A stretch of 64,000 bases of DNA from Corallium rubrum (Eukaryota; Cnidaria; Anthozoa; Scleralcyonacea; Coralliidae). The stretch lies in NCBI GenBank assembly GCA_964035015.1, contig CAXIUP010000176.1:422001-486000 (forward strand). Reading direction: 5' to 3'. Under the pieces are notes generated by a model, which had not been told where the DNA came from, ran no database searches, and worked only from the letters and a program-made list of their open reading frames with translations. Made by a program: the position numbers and the translations under genes. Positions 41,005 through 52,819 of this stretch are shown one piece after another; positions within the stretch are counted from its first letter, which is position 1, and each line of letters starts with the position of its first letter.

Positions 41005-42448
41005 CAGGGGCGGATTTAGGGTACGTCAAACACGTCACGCGACGTAGACAAAAATCCCAGACTAATTTATTCATGAATTAATTAGTTGGAAAAATTATTT
41101 AAAATTTGAAAATTTCAAATTTAAAAAATATTCAAATTTTAAAAATTTTATATGAATTTTTGAAATTTTCAAAAATTTCATTTTTGCACGTATTTAGCGC
41201 TATATCGAGGAAAAAATTAATAATTCTTTGACCCAGTCCCAGTCCTCGGCTGGAGGACACTTAGTCTACTTCATGTAGCCTGAACGAAACTGTTCATACG
41301 GTAGGGATAGAGAGAGACTCCATTTACAAATGTGGATAATTAGTCTACGGCAAAATGGCCGTCTACGTCGAAATAACGAGCAATGATTGGACAAAGACAA
41401 TAGAGATACGGCGGAAGTAGTGGGACTACGTCGGAAGTAAAATATTTTGACGTTCTAGGCTTTTGATTGGCTAGCAAAGGATATTTCGACGTATATGGAC
41501 TACGGCAAGAGTGCAAGACTACGGCACAACTAAGCTGCCTGAGCCAGCAGTCAATCTTCTGCTTGAGTTCGACTATGGCGTTCAGACTAAGAGACACAGA
41601 GTGAAAACGATGAATTGTCGAAGACGATCTGTTGCGATTTGACAAAGAAACTCCAATCGTGTGGATTCCTCGTGGGTCAAGAGTTTTCGGCGCAGATTGG
41701 CAAGCCATTTATACATCGGGTGATCGGGATATCGACGCAGGCATATATTCCTCAGTATGCTAAAGCTGTTTTTTGAAAGAAAGTTAAGAAACGTTGTATT
41801 GCTTTAAGGTGAGTAGATACTATCTTATCTTTAGTTCCTCAGACTTGTGCAACCATAAAAAGCGTAAATTATTTTAATTAGATGGGATATGTAGAGCTCT
41901 CAAGTATATTTGAATAATTGAATAATTCATCATATAATTATTAAGATAATGAGATGTGTTACAAGTAATCCGACACTGAATATTATAATTAAATAATCTT
42001 ACTGTAGCCGAAAGTTTGGAACAATTTTAGATCAATAGCAACAGAATGTAAATTTAAAAAAAGGGTAAAACTTAATTTATTAAAAAAGGCAGAAATTAGG
42101 TTTATCTACTATTTTATCATCATTATATATACAATATATGTGAAGTAGCAATTTTCTAGGCTATACCAACAATGTTATATTATTAAGTTACTTAATATGA
42201 CAGTAAATACCTTCTTGGGCTGATTATGCAACATCGATAACTTAGATGTTGTGTAGTGGGCTTGAGGGGGTATATATTGTCCATAGTTTGTTAATTATTA
42301 ATGTATATACTAGTTCTATTTTCAATAAAAGGGATCTACAGTAAACAAGCAAATTTTGCTTTCTTGTTAGATTCCCCATCACTGCAAATTATTATTTTCT
42401 TCTTTCATATCTATTTGTACTATTTATATTATCTTGTGATGAAGTAAA

Positions 42449-42494
<46 letters not shown>

Positions 42495-43318
42495 TATATA
42501 TATTTCTGGGAGGAAAAAGAGAAAAAAAACACTTGGTAGTTACTAGTTAGTATGAGTATGACTTGGGATGATGTAGAGAGATGAGCTTCTCTATGTCCAT
42601 GAAATGTCCCATGTGGTCTATTGATACTAAAACTTCTTCTAATAAGACAGTGTTTGGCTGGATGGAGGTATTAAGGCGAGTGGTGCCTCAAAACCAGACA
42701 ACTCAGGGTAAATAAGGGGTAAAGTATTAGGTAGTTAAGAATTAAGATGACTAGGATGCCCATGAAATGTCCCATATGGTCTATTCATATTGCTTCTTCT
42801 AATCAGACCGTGTCTGGCTGGATAGAGGTATGTTTTAAGGTGAGTATCTGGTGCCTCAAAACCAGACAGCTTGGCAGCTAAGGGGTTGCAGCAAGTGGCT
42901 GCAATTGACCTTACAAAATATTTTGGAGCCTTGGTTGTCCATGTTGTATTCACTGTACAACAGTGACTCATAGGCATGCTGATGAGCTCTGACATGGAGC
43001 AAAACAGTCCTAAAAAGTTGTCTCCATTAATGATAAAAAAATGCAAAAGCCAAGTCTTTAAAAAATCATAAAACGTTGTATAAAAAACACAAGTTAAAAC
43101 TGTAAGATTTTGCTAAATAGTCTTGTCAGAATGCAGGAAATGCCATTTCAGGGAACCAAATTTTAAAAAATTTCCGGGGGGGCATGCCCCCAGACCCCCC
43201 TAGAAATAATATTTCCAGGTTTGACGTACTCTGAAAAATTCCTGGATCCAATATATTCGACCCCCTCGGAATCCTATCGCCAATTTTCATTTCCCTCAAA
43301 ATTCTATTTCAGGAAAAT
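41005..43318. mobile_element. 2.3-kb non-coding insertion in BEL pol
   Basis: Begins CAGGGGCGGATTTAGGGTACG; GTACGTCAAAC has its complement GTTTGACGTAC at ~43219-43229, followed by AAAAATTCCTGGATCC, similar to the complement of the left end. This resembles hAT-like ends. No transposase frame is seen. About 75 bp of BEL (between IILSQ and the [10 protein letters not shown] block) is missing at the junction, so this was insertion plus deletion. It holds AT-rich sequence at 41090-41185 and a TA microsatellite at 42450-42489. Confidence 0.65.
42598..42875. repeat. Diverged direct repeat pair inside the insertion
   Basis: Two ~110-bp blocks (42598-42707 and 42762-42875) share CATGAAATGTCCCAT, GGTCTATT, CTGGCTGGAT and TGGTGCCTCAAAACCAGACA. 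Non-coding. Confidence 0.75.
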
Positions 43319-45594
43319 TGTAAGAGCAATGTCGACTGGGATGCACCCTTGGAAGGAGAACTGTCTGAAAGATTGAGATCGTTGTTAAAAGACATGCAAG
43401 TGGTCGCCCAATTGTCAGTCAACAGATGCTATTTGTCAGAGTGGAACTCTCATCTGAATCATGAAATGCCCACTATTGAGTTGCACGGATTTGGAGACGC
43501 ATCAGAAAAGGCGTACGGTGCAGTCGTATATCTTAGAGCCCAAACGAAAGAATCTGTGACGTGCAACCTCGTTGCATCCAGAACCCGAGTCTCGCCCATC
43601 GCAGGATCGACTATACCACGATTGGAGTTGTTGTCTGCTGTGATACTTGCACGATTAGTTACAAGCGTTTACAAGGCGCTTGCTCAAACAATCAAAATAA
43701 CGAAGTGTTTCTGTTGGCTAGATTCCGAAATTGCTCTTTGGTGGATAACTCAACCCAACAAGGAATTCAAACCATTTGTGCAAAACCGTGTCGTAGAAAT
43801 TCGAAAGCTGAAAAACCCAGATGTCTGGCAACATGTCCCTTCAGAACAGAATCCCGCCGACTTAGCATCACGTGGTTGCAAGACATCACAGCTAAAAAGA
43901 GAAACGAAATGGTGGGAAGGTCCTAGCTTTTTGAAAGAGAAACCAGAGTGTTGGTCGAGACAAAAGGGATTTGGCGGAAGGAATTTTGAATCTAACGAGG
44001 TCAGTGAAATCAAGAAGAACAAGATCACCACAATAGCGGTTGAGGCCAACATCGGGGGACTGGATCAAGTGATATCACCAGACAAGTATAGCGATCTGAA
44101 TAAGCTTCTTAGAGTCACCGGCTACGTTCTGAAGTTTATTGTAACGATTCGAGGGAGAAGACAAGTTTCGCAAGGGTCGACAATAGAATTAGCACCAGAA
44201 GAAGTTAAGGAGGCGGAGAATCTCTGGGTGAGACATGTCCAACAATATGTCCGAGAAGACAAAAAGTACGAACAGTTGCGAGCATCGTCAGGATTGGTTC
44301 AAGACGAAGACGGAATACTGAGATGCAGAGGAAGATTGGGAAACGCGCCCTTGCCGTATGAAACCAGGTATCCTGGAATTCTACCAAAAAAGAATCCGTT
44401 TACAAATTCGGTGATTTGGAACAGTCATTATAAAGTCATGCATAACGGTGTGAAAGAAACGTTGACTGATCTCCGTTCAAGATTTTGGGTTGTACAAGGA
44501 AGGCAAACTGTTCGTCAAGTGATTTCTAAGTGTCCAACATGCAGGAAGATTGAAGGACTGCCATATAATGCGCAAATTGGACCACATCTTCCAGAATTTA
44601 GAGTTTCTGACGAATTTGCATTCACCCGTGTCGGAGTTGACTTTGCTGGACCCGTGTTCGTGCGAGATCTCTACTCAAACAACAAGAAAGTCAACAAGGC
44701 GTATATTGCACTGTTCACTTGTGCATCAACTCGTGCCTTACATCTTGAAGTAGTTCCGAACTTGTCAACAATAGCGTGCCTGAGATGTCTAAAGAGGTTC
44801 ATCGGAAGACGAGGAGTACCACAACTGATTCTTTCCGACAACGCAAAGACCTTCAAGAGTGCAAGTCTAAAAGCCTTCCTCAGCCAACATAACATCTCTT
44901 GGAAGTTTAATGTTCCCCGAGCCCCTTAGTGGGGTGGGTTCTTTGAACGAATGGTGCGCCCAGTGAAACGATGTCTAAAGAAAACGTTGGGAAACTATGG
45001 TCGACTATGAAGAATTTGAAACACTGCTGACTGAGGTAGAAGGAATACTGAATTCTCGTCCACTCACTTATGTTCCAGGAGAGTTTGGTGATCCTTGGAC
45101 GAAGAATACTCAGCCCCGTATCCAAGATCAAAGAACCGAGCTTGAACAACTCATCTTCAGAATTGACAAGAAGGCAGAAACATCTGAACAAGGTCTTAGG
45201 ACATTTTTGGAATCGTTGGCGTAAGGAGTATCTCACCGAACTTCGTGAACATCACCGTGGGAAGAAAACTTCGGAAGCTCGAGTGATAAAGCAAGGCGAT
45301 GTAGTATGCGTGCATGAGGACTTGGTACCTCGACAACATTGGGACATTGGCGTAGTTGAACAGTTAATTCCCGGTAGAGATGGTCATGTCCGAGCAGGAG
45401 TCGTAACATTGGTTAAAGGGGACCGTAGAATGGAGATCAAGCGACCGGTGCAAAAACTCTATCCAGTAGAAGTTCCAAAGGACCGTCCAGTATCCGTTAA
45501 CAAAGGTGATGGTGAGAAGGTAGTACCAAAAATTCAGTTTGTGTCCGACGATCAAGTCCAAGTTGTTCAAGGTGATCCAACAAAGGAACGTTAA
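43319..45594 (+). pseudogene. pol: BEL pol 3' part: RNase H and integrase, several lesions
   Basis: RNase H begins at [15 protein letters not shown] (~43482) and includes [11 protein letters not shown]. The integrase zinc domain ([13 protein letters not shown]...CPTCRK) lies near 44430-44545 and the core has [11 protein letters not shown] and [12 protein letters not shown] at 44927-44929 sits just before the FFERMV catalytic Glu region. Frames change again near 45000 and 45205. The last part (DVVCVHEDLVPRQHWDIG) is the BEL C-terminal barrel (DUF5641-like) and ends at 45594. No envelope gene follows. Confidence 0.88.
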
Positions 45595-45687
45595 TTATCG
45601 AACAGTTCTAATGTTAAACAGTTTCAGTACTTTGCTATTATAGTTTATGTTACATTTTGATTGATTTCATCAATCAAGGGGGGAGTG

Positions 45688-45912
45688 TGTGCGAGACAAT
45701 ACACGCGAGACCCGCGAGATAGTTGTAAACGATCTAAATAAGGAGTGTATTTCCTTTTAAGGAAAACCGCATGAGAGAGAGAGAGTCTTGTCTGAATCGT
45801 CTTGAGGAATCTGTTGTGAAATGTGAATTGAAATCTCTTTATATTTGAAGCTATATACCAGGGAAAACGGAATTGTCTTTGAGTTTTACGAAGAATTATA
45901 TTCACTCAAACA
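45688..45912 (+). repeat. BEL 3' LTR
   Basis: Matches 20814-21040 apart from a shorter GA run and a few substitutions. Preceded by CAAGGGGGGAG. Confidence 0.92.
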
Positions 45913-45917
45913 GAGCG

Positions 45918-45974
45918 TCTGGCTAGCATCCAGAAGGTTGTGGGATCGAGTCCCGCTCAGAGCTCAGAGTTTTT
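45918..45974 (+). tRNA. tRNA-Ala(AGC)-like sequence, 3' half with Pol III terminator
   Basis: Anticodon arm TCTGG-CTAGCAT-CCAGA (anticodon AGC), variable AGGTT, T-arm GTGGG-ATCGAGT-CCCGC, acceptor strand TCAGAGC, all pairing with the half at 20788-20813. TTTTT at 45970-45974 would end Pol III transcription. T54 is replaced by A in the T-loop, again arguing for a degenerate tRNA or SINE head. Confidence 0.6.
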
Positions 45975-46050
45975 CTGAGTATTACTAACACAGCTTGTAC
46001 AGCAAACAACTAACAATTAATTCTTTGAACGTTTTCATGGCGATAAAGTA

Positions 46051-46079
46051 ATATAAATAAGTTTTGTGGAAACACCACG

Positions 46080-46136
<57 letters not shown>

Positions 46137-46344
46137 GAGAATTGACTGTAACAAAGTGGTTACAGAACTTGTCAATGGTTTTAGAGCGCTCAATACCATT
46201 ACCGGTAGAGCGGATAATATTTATTTATTCGGTAGACTTGCTGTGCTACTCGGAGTTTCACGCAGTAAAGCGATCGTCAGGCAACTGCCTGACGATCGCT
46301 TTACTGCGTGAAACTCCGAGTAGCACAGCAAGTCTACCGAATAA

Positions 46345-46413
<69 letters not shown>

Positions 46414-46517
46414 GCAAATATATAAATAAACAATAAATATATAAATAAATATATAAAAAAAATATATATTTAGCAAAGAAATATTTTACGTGGTGTTTCC
46501 ACAAAACTTATTTATAT
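46051..46517. mobile_element. Foldback element with TA microsatellite arms
   Basis: Outer inverted repeats ATATAAATAAGTTTTGTGG / CCACAAAACTTATTTATAT enclose (TA)n tracts at 46082-46134 and 46350-46412. A near-perfect palindrome is centred at ~46286, with arms of about 68 bp and only AC at the centre. Such a structure can extrude a long hairpin. No coding. Confidence 0.8.
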
Positions 46518-46619
46518 AACTAACAATTATTAACATTGCAATATATTGATAGCAACATTGCAATAATAATACTGATAGCAACATTGCACGTAGAAAGTTG
46601 CTAAAAATTCGCATTTTAG

Positions 46620-46715
46620 ATATCGAACTTCACATAATACGAAGTTCTATTGAAAGTCAGAACAACTAACTTTAAGTAAACTTCAGGTTATGTGAAGTTT
46701 GATATTTTAATTCAT
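46620..46715. repeat. Short imperfect inverted repeat
   Basis: GATATCGAACTTCACATAA pairs with TTATGTGAAGTTTGATAT about 70 bp later. Likely a small MITE remnant; flanked by repeats of GATAGCAACATTGCA. Confidence 0.6.
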
Positions 46716-47047
46716 GTTGACTATAAGGAACGATATTGCTACTTCAACTTTGGTTTTTACATATGTACAATATTATTTACTTGGTTTTTCTCATGCTTGT
46801 AATACCACAGTAATTCAACTTTTGTTGCAAATGTGATAATTCATTAAAATCTTATCTTATCTTATCTTAAATTAAAATGCGAATTTTTGACAACTTGCCA
46901 AAGGAGTCGATTTCATTACGACAGTCAATATTAAGCTCTGAGGAAGCCCTCAGGTAGAAATAAAACTCAGACATATCGGAACAGACAATTCACTTACTAA
47001 TTAATAACCTTCGCTCGCGGAATAGTTATAAACTGTATTGACATATA

Positions 47048-47624
47048 CCGTAAATGTTCGATTTAGCGCAGGGGCGCTTATTAAAATTTGCAATCTTTTG
47101 GTGCGGCGCTTAATCGAGAGCGGCGCTTAATCGAGAACGGTGCTTATTAAAAAAAGTTGACAAAATGCTCATAACACAACTTTGATTATCCATAGAAAAA
47201 CCCAATTAATTTAACCAAATAATTTTCATAATACCCAATAGCACAATAAATTCAAAAAAGAACGTGAACGTCCTGGTCATCGCCTTCTTCATTGGTCGTC
47301 TATCCATACAGTAGATGTGGATCAGAGGATCAGAGGCATCTTCGCCATCTGAATCAGAGACTTCAAAGGGATTTGTGTCCGGCTCTTTCAAGGTGGACAG
47401 CTGCGATCGAAATACCTCGCGACCTTGACCGGCGAAAAACTCCAGTGATGTATTAAAAATATGTTGATATGTTAGCGTATCGGTTTGTGTTTTTTTGCTG
47501 ATTCATCTTTTTCGAAGGTGTGGCGCTTAATCGAGAGCGGCGCTTATTAAATTATCCTGCTTCTGCATGGCGCTTAACAGGAGCGGCGCTAAATCGAGAG
47601 CGGCGCTAAATCGAACATTTACGG
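47048..47624. mobile_element. 577-bp TA-flanked MITE derived from a pogo/Tc1-type transposon
   Basis: Ends CCGTAAATGTTCGATTTAGC and its complement, flanked by TA. Subterminal motif GCGGCGCTTAATCGAGAG is repeated at both sides. On the minus strand a fragment reads KEPDTNPFEVSDSDGEDASD (47391 downward), resembling the acidic Asp/Ser C-terminus of pogo/Tigger transposases, so it looks like an internal-deletion derivative. Confidence 0.75.
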
Positions 47625-47639
47625 TACAGCTCTATTGGT

Positions 47640-48057
47640 CTTTGGTATTTTATAATTACGACAGAGGATGTTATTCGCCTTTTGGGAAGCCCTAGGCCAG
47701 GACAGGAATGAGTTAAACTAATTAACCTCACACATATCGGAACGGACAAGTCACTTAGTAATGAATTACAAAACTTTGGACACAACAAAAAGTACTATGC
47801 ATAGCTTCGATAATCACAAATTTAAGTTTTCATTTCCCGGAATGTTGTTTACTAATTGGTCACAAGTCACTTGGCTATGGCTAGTCCGCTAGTGTAAATC
47901 TCAAACCCTACTAAAATTCAAATGGAATTTCAACGGTTTACCACTGTCTTAGTCCAATGACCAAACGCTACGGTTTGGTTTGAGATTTAGCAATGTGACA
48001 TGGAGCTTCCTGTAGGAAACTATATCGCCAGGACATTAAGGTCATTTACATACGTAA
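47640..48057. other. No gene recognised
   Basis: AT-rich sequence between two MITEs. No frame, RNA gene or repeat identified. Confidence 0.4.
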
Positions 48058-48698
48058 AGCCTGGTTTCCACATAGTTGTAATTGTTGTAATTCAGTCGGC
48101 GACTGTCGCCGATCAAGTCTTACAATGGAAACGCTTGTTGTAATCCAATCGGCGACAGTCGGCGACTGTTGTAAAAGTTGAATCAGGTTCAACTTCTACA
48201 ACAATTACAACAGTCGCCGATGCGACAACAGTTAATGGAAACCGCATCAATCGCCCACAGTCGGCGACTTTTTGCTAGATGTTTGCAACGTAAAACACAA
48301 AATTATTTACAAAAACCGGCCAAATCCTTTCCAAAAAACCTCGATTTTGTTAAAGAAGTCTACTAAATGACTAGTTCGAAGACTTGAATGCCGTACGCCA
48401 GCTCAAATGTTTGCAACTGTCGTCAAACGTTCACGAAACATGAGGTTACTGAACTTGTAAATAATGCTTGTTATATTGTTATATACGTTTTAGTCATTCA
48501 ATTTGTTTTTGAATATCAAACTTAGCTCATCTGAACTTTGTCAAAACCGAGAAGTCCTCAGTCGGAGCGAATCGGCGATTTGAATTACAACAATTACAAC
48601 TATATGGAAACACGACTGTTGTAAAATATCGCAAGCAATCGCCCATCAATCGCCGATCGACTGAATTACAACAATTACAACTATATGGAAACCAGGCT
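48058..48698. mobile_element. 641-bp MITE, PIF/Harbinger-like (TAA duplication)
   Basis: Inverted ends AGCCTGGTTTCCA(C/T)ATAG followed by TTGTAATTGTTGTAATTCAG on both sides, flanked by TAA (48055-48057 and 48699-48701). Inside are many copies of GTCGGCGACTG or its complement. The 3-bp TWA duplication suggests PIF/Harbinger. Confidence 0.75.
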
Positions 48699-48719
48699 TA
48701 AATTGCGGTCAAAGTTCAA

Positions 48720-49768
48720 AAATCCAGTCCAAAATCCAGTCCAAAATCCATTCCAAAGTCCAGTCCAAAGCCCAAAGTCTAAAATCCAGTCCAAAGTCCA
48801 GTCCAAAATCCAATCTAATGCTTAGTCCAAAGTCCAGTCCAGTCCAAAGTCCAATCTAATATCCAGTCCAAAGTCTAATCCAGAATCCAGTCCAAAGTTC
48901 AATTCAATTTAGAGTCCAGCCCAAAGCCCGGTTGAAAATGCAGTCGAAAATCCACTCCAAAGTCCACTCCAAAGTCCAAGCCAAAGCCCAAAGTCCAAAA
49001 TCCAGTCCAAAGTCCAGTCCAAAATCCAATCTAATGCTTAGTCCAAAGTCCAGCCCAGTCCAGTCTAAAGTCCAATCTAATGTCCAGTCCAAAGTCTAAT
49101 CAAAAATCCAGTCCAAAGTTCAACCCAGAGTCCAGCCCAAAGCCCAGTCGAAAATGCAGTCGAAAATCCACTCCAAAGTCCACTCCAAAGTCCAAGCCAA
49201 AGCCCAAAGTCCAAAATCCAGTCCAAAGTCCAGTCAAAAATCCAATCTAATGCTCAGTCCAAAGTCCAGCCCAGTCCAGTCTAAAGTCCAATCTAATATC
49301 CAGTCCAAAGTCTAATCAAAAATCCAGTTCAAAGTTCAATCCAGAGTCCAGCCCAAAGCCCAGTCGAAAATCCAGTCGAAAATTCAGTCCAAAGTCCAGT
49401 CCAGTCCAAAGTCCAGTCCAAAGTCCAGTCCAAAGTCCAGTCCAAAGTCCAGTCCAAAGTCCAGTCCAAAGTCCAGTCCAAAGTCCAGTCCAAAGTCCAG
49501 TCCAAAGTCCAGTCCAAAGTCCAGTCCAAAGTCCAGTCCAAAGTCCAGTCCAAAGTCCAGTCCAGTCCAAAGTCCAGTCCAGTCCAAAATCCAGTCCAAA
49601 GTCCAGTCCAAAGTCCAGTCCAGTCCAGTCCAGTCCAAAGTCCAGTCCAAAGTCCAGTCCAAAGTCCAGTCCAAAGTCCAGTCCAAAGTCCAGTCCAGTC
49701 CAAAATTCAGTCCAAAGTCCAGTCCAGTCCAAAGCCCAAACTCCAGTCCAAAAAGTCCAAAAAAATAA
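48720..49768. repeat. CCAGTCCAAAGT minisatellite (~1 kb)
   Basis: Units of 12 bp (CCAGTCCAAAGT) with 6-bp slips (extra CCAGT), diverged on the left and nearly perfect from 49384 to 49730. The left half shows a ~240-bp higher-order period. The W-T-L-D/F-G-L-D frames on the minus strand are only its translation. Confidence 0.93.
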
Positions 49769-50640
49769 ATTAAATCCGCCCTCCCCGGCATTCAGCAGGT
49801 CAGCATAAATTAGCATGCTATGCAGACGACCGATCATCGCAAGAACCAAAAAATTTGTTTCCCCCGATGATAGCAAAACAAAATCCGATGAAATAAGGCC
49901 GCGTGTTTACATGAAGCGGATTGACAGTTCAATCGGAACACAAAACGCGAGTGAAGTCAATCCGGGCACATGTTCACATGGAGAATCCGATCTGCTTGGA
50001 ACTTTGTTTTCGCTTTTGGAACATTATTTTCTGTACTTCCCTCAATGTCTGCCATTTAGCACGACACGAAATAACCACACTTATGCGTAGAGTATCAAGT
50101 CAAACCGTGTTTAGTCAGAATTGGTTGGAGACATTCAAGTCGATCCTTGATTGAATCTCAAGTCAATCCACTCCACTGCGTGGATTGACTTCAGTCATTC
50201 GTTTCGATCAGATCGAAAACTTTCAATCTTCTTCTTGACGTAAACACAACAAGGAGAAACAACAAGGAGAAACAACAAGGAGAAACATGCATGCAAGATT
50301 TGACTTGGACACTCAATCCGCTTGAATATTTTTCGCACCCAGGAACGCTTCTTTCATCGGTGATGAACTAATTTATGGTTACCAATTTGTTATGAATGAA
50401 TAAAATGCTTGATTGCACTCGTACAAAAATTATGCAAAAATATTTGCATAACACAAAGATAATGAGCGCATCGAGCATTTCTTCTACACGGAGAATCCTA
50501 TGGTCAGATATTTATTTCTCATCCAAATTTCAATCAAATTCAACCCAAATTGAAAGGGTTGCTCCTTGGTCAATGATCACTCTCTCCACAAAGGTTCATC
50601 AAAACCTGTGCAGTATTTTGTGAGATGTCCTGGCACTGAA
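49769..50640. other. Gene-free stretch
   Basis: Contains GGATTGACTTCAGTCA and GTGTTTACATGAAGCGGATT, partly mirrored (49910-49975 versus 50165-50250), perhaps a decayed MITE, plus AACAAGGAGAA repeated three times at 50248-50285. No gene recognised. Confidence 0.45.
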
Positions 50641-50644
50641 CGTG

Positions 50645-50910
50645 CAGGCAGGCAGGCAGGCAGGCAGCCAGGCAGCCAGGCAGGCAGCCAGGCAGGCAGG
50701 CAGGCAGGCTGGTAGCCAGCCAGCCAGCCAGCCAGCCAGCCAGACAGACAGACGGCCAGCCAGCCAGCCAGCCAGCCAGACGGCCAGCCAGCCAGCCAGC
50801 CAGACAGCCAGACAGTCAGACAGACAGCCAGACAGCCAGACAGCCAGACGGCCATACGGCCATACGGACAGACGGACGGACGGACGGACGGACGGACGGA
50901 CGGACGGACG

Positions 50911-50949
<39 letters not shown>

Positions 50950-50981
50950 CGACCGACCGACAAACAGACAGACAGACAGAG
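50645..50981. repeat. Compound tetranucleotide array (CAGG/CAGC/CAGA/GGAC)n
   Basis: Strict 4-bp period over 330 bp, with unit type shifting from CAGG to CCAG, ACAG and GGAC. Long open frames on both strands are artefacts. Confidence 0.95.
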
Positions 50982-51418
50982 GTGAAACATAACATCCTGG
51001 CGTAGGTAATAAATAAAACTTCATTCACATAGCATTGAAGACTGAAGTACAGCAAGCGAGACCTCATCTGTTGAACCAATGAACGAGAAATTAAAGAACG
51101 TACAGAGTTAGTACCTTGAACTTTGTTTGCCTCACTCTGGGGTTAAGGTTCCAGTAAGTTCGACACTTCAATTAGCAACGTCAAATCAAAACTAGCAACG
51201 TCCTGCGAATAACGGTCTTCTGGTATCAAAAATATCCTCGTCACTTTCCTCCTCATCCATCTTTGAAGACGATACGCACGACTTGTTTTTCAAATATGCA
51301 AATAAATTCATAATATTCTCTTCTTTCAACCCCATCCCTTCGGGAATTAAAGAATTTCAATCAAAAAGATTTTAAAGTATTCTTTATTAAGAAATATAAA
51401 AGCTTGTCGCGTACACTA

Positions 51419-51650
51419 CACCACACTACACCACACTGCACTGCAACTGCACTGCACTGCACTGCACTGCACTGCACTGCACTGCACTGCACTGCACTGC
51501 ACTGCACTGCACTGCACTGCACTGCACTGCACTGCACTGCACTGCACTGCACTGCACTGCACTGCACTGCACTGCACTGCACTGCACTGCACTGCACTGC
51601 ACTGCACTACACTACACTACACTACACTACACTACACTACACTACACTAC
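51419..51650. repeat. (CACTG)n then (CACTA)n pentanucleotide array
   Basis: About 36 near-perfect ACTGC units followed by nine ACTAC units. It ends at GGGGTTAAGCTGGTTTCCATT, which resembles the ends of the TAA-flanked MITEs at 48058 and 54006. Confidence 0.95.
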
Positions 51651-52130
51651 GGGGTTAAGCTGGTTTCCATTTGGTCGTTGGTGGGTCGCCAACGGTCGTT
51701 CGCGGTCACTGAGATAGAATATTACATCCTATCCCACAACCTCGTTCCCAGGTCCTTTTTGAAGTCGGAGGGTGGGAAAAGGTCCTGGCCAGTGAACTCT
51801 ATATATATACCTGGAAGGCTGACTCCCAATCAAAAAGTGAGGCAAAACATGGGGGCAATGGTGAATTTTTGGACGTCAGGTCTAGGCCCCTACGCGGTCA
51901 TCTTGGATGTCAGTCTTAGTCTTTTTTTCGCGACCGAACCACTCATTTACTTTACGGGGAACTGCGTATGTTGACCGTTGGCACAAATTCAAATGGAATA
52001 TAGAATTTCGACATAAATGTTCTTATTGAACTTGCTTAATTTCTGCTTAATTTCTATTTGTTAATGCTTGTGTCTTAAATATAACTTCTTTATACTAAAA
52101 ATAAGGAAAGGCTGGCAACTTTTAATAAAG

Positions 52131-52453
52131 AATATTTTAGACGACGCTCATTTAAAGCTCCGTAAAATACACAAAAATCGCTCGATCTCGTGAAAATTGC
52201 CGTAGACATATATTCGTAAGGAACTCGGTTTTTGGTTCATTGCTCTTTCATCTTCTAATGCAGCTCGACTGAAACGTAACGTTTGTATACAAACCGGCTT
52301 TGGCTTTCTCGAGCTGCAAAGATGAACGTTTGTGTCGAAAGAGCAATGAACTGAAAGCCAAGTTCTTGACGAATGTACTGATGACAATTTTAGCGAGATC
52401 GAGTGGTTTTTGTGGATTTTACGGAGCTTCAAGTGAGGGCCGTCTGAAATATT
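52131..52453. mobile_element. ~320-bp foldback MITE
   Basis: Arms of about 150 bp: AAAGCTCCGTAAAATACACA pairs with TGGATTTTACGGAGCTT, and GTTCATTGCTCTTTC with GAAAGAGCAATGAAC. Ends AATATTTTAGACG and CGTCTGAAATATT. Non-coding; target duplication unclear. Confidence 0.78.
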
Positions 52454-52685
52454 GTCTAAATAAATAATGTCTAATTTGAATATTCTCTGTGAGTCTAAAT
52501 TTATTTCGAATTTCTATACCCTGCTGCCAGAGGATTTCTCTTGTAAGTACAGAAAGTAAACTCAAAAGGAACACAACACTGCTCGCGCTCAAGAGGGTGT
52601 ACGTTTGGGCCGCCTGTGGTTCGGCCGCGAGAAAAAAGACTATAAGGCTGACATCTAAGATGACCGCGTAGGAGCCTAGAACTGA

Positions 52686-52755
52686 CGAATTACATCTCTA
52701 CATCTCTACTACATCTCTACATCTCTACATCTCTACACACAAACACACACACACA

Positions 52756-52818
<63 letters not shown>
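52686..52818. repeat. CATCTCTA repeat, (CA)n and (TA)n microsatellites
   Basis: CATCTCTA units, then ACACACAC and about 30 TA dinucleotides. Confidence 0.93.

Positions 52819-52819
<1 letters not shown>

Larger units (their letters stand above)
20814..45912 (+). mobile_element. BEL/Pao LTR retrotransposon carrying two nested insertions
   Basis: LTRs at 20814-21040 and 45688-45912 (TGTGCGAGAC...TCACTCAAACA), flanked by GAGCG at 20809-20813 and 45913-45917. A GGGGGGAG polypurine tract lies just before the 3' LTR, and the primer-binding region TTTTGGTGCCGACTCCCGGG follows the 5' LTR. Coding order gag, protease, RT, RNase H, integrase without envelope fits BEL/Pao. Removing the Polinton (23372-40662) and the repeat at 41005-43318 leaves about 5.5 kb. 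The LTRs differ by a few bases and small indels, so the insertion is older than the copia. Confidence 0.92.

Noticed and set aside
41340..41708. 122-codon minus frame in the BEL insertion
   Set aside because: No motif, no splice context, inside a non-coding repeat.
48904..49876. Long minus-strand frames rich in WTLDWTGLDFGLD
   Set aside because: Translation of the CCAGTCCAAAGT minisatellite; period divisible by three keeps frames open.
50577..51079. Open frames on both strands (QAGRQ-, SVCLSV-type)
   Set aside because: Translation of a tetranucleotide array.
51361..51658. MQCSAVQCSAV and HCTAL frames
   Set aside because: Translation of the CACTG pentanucleotide array.
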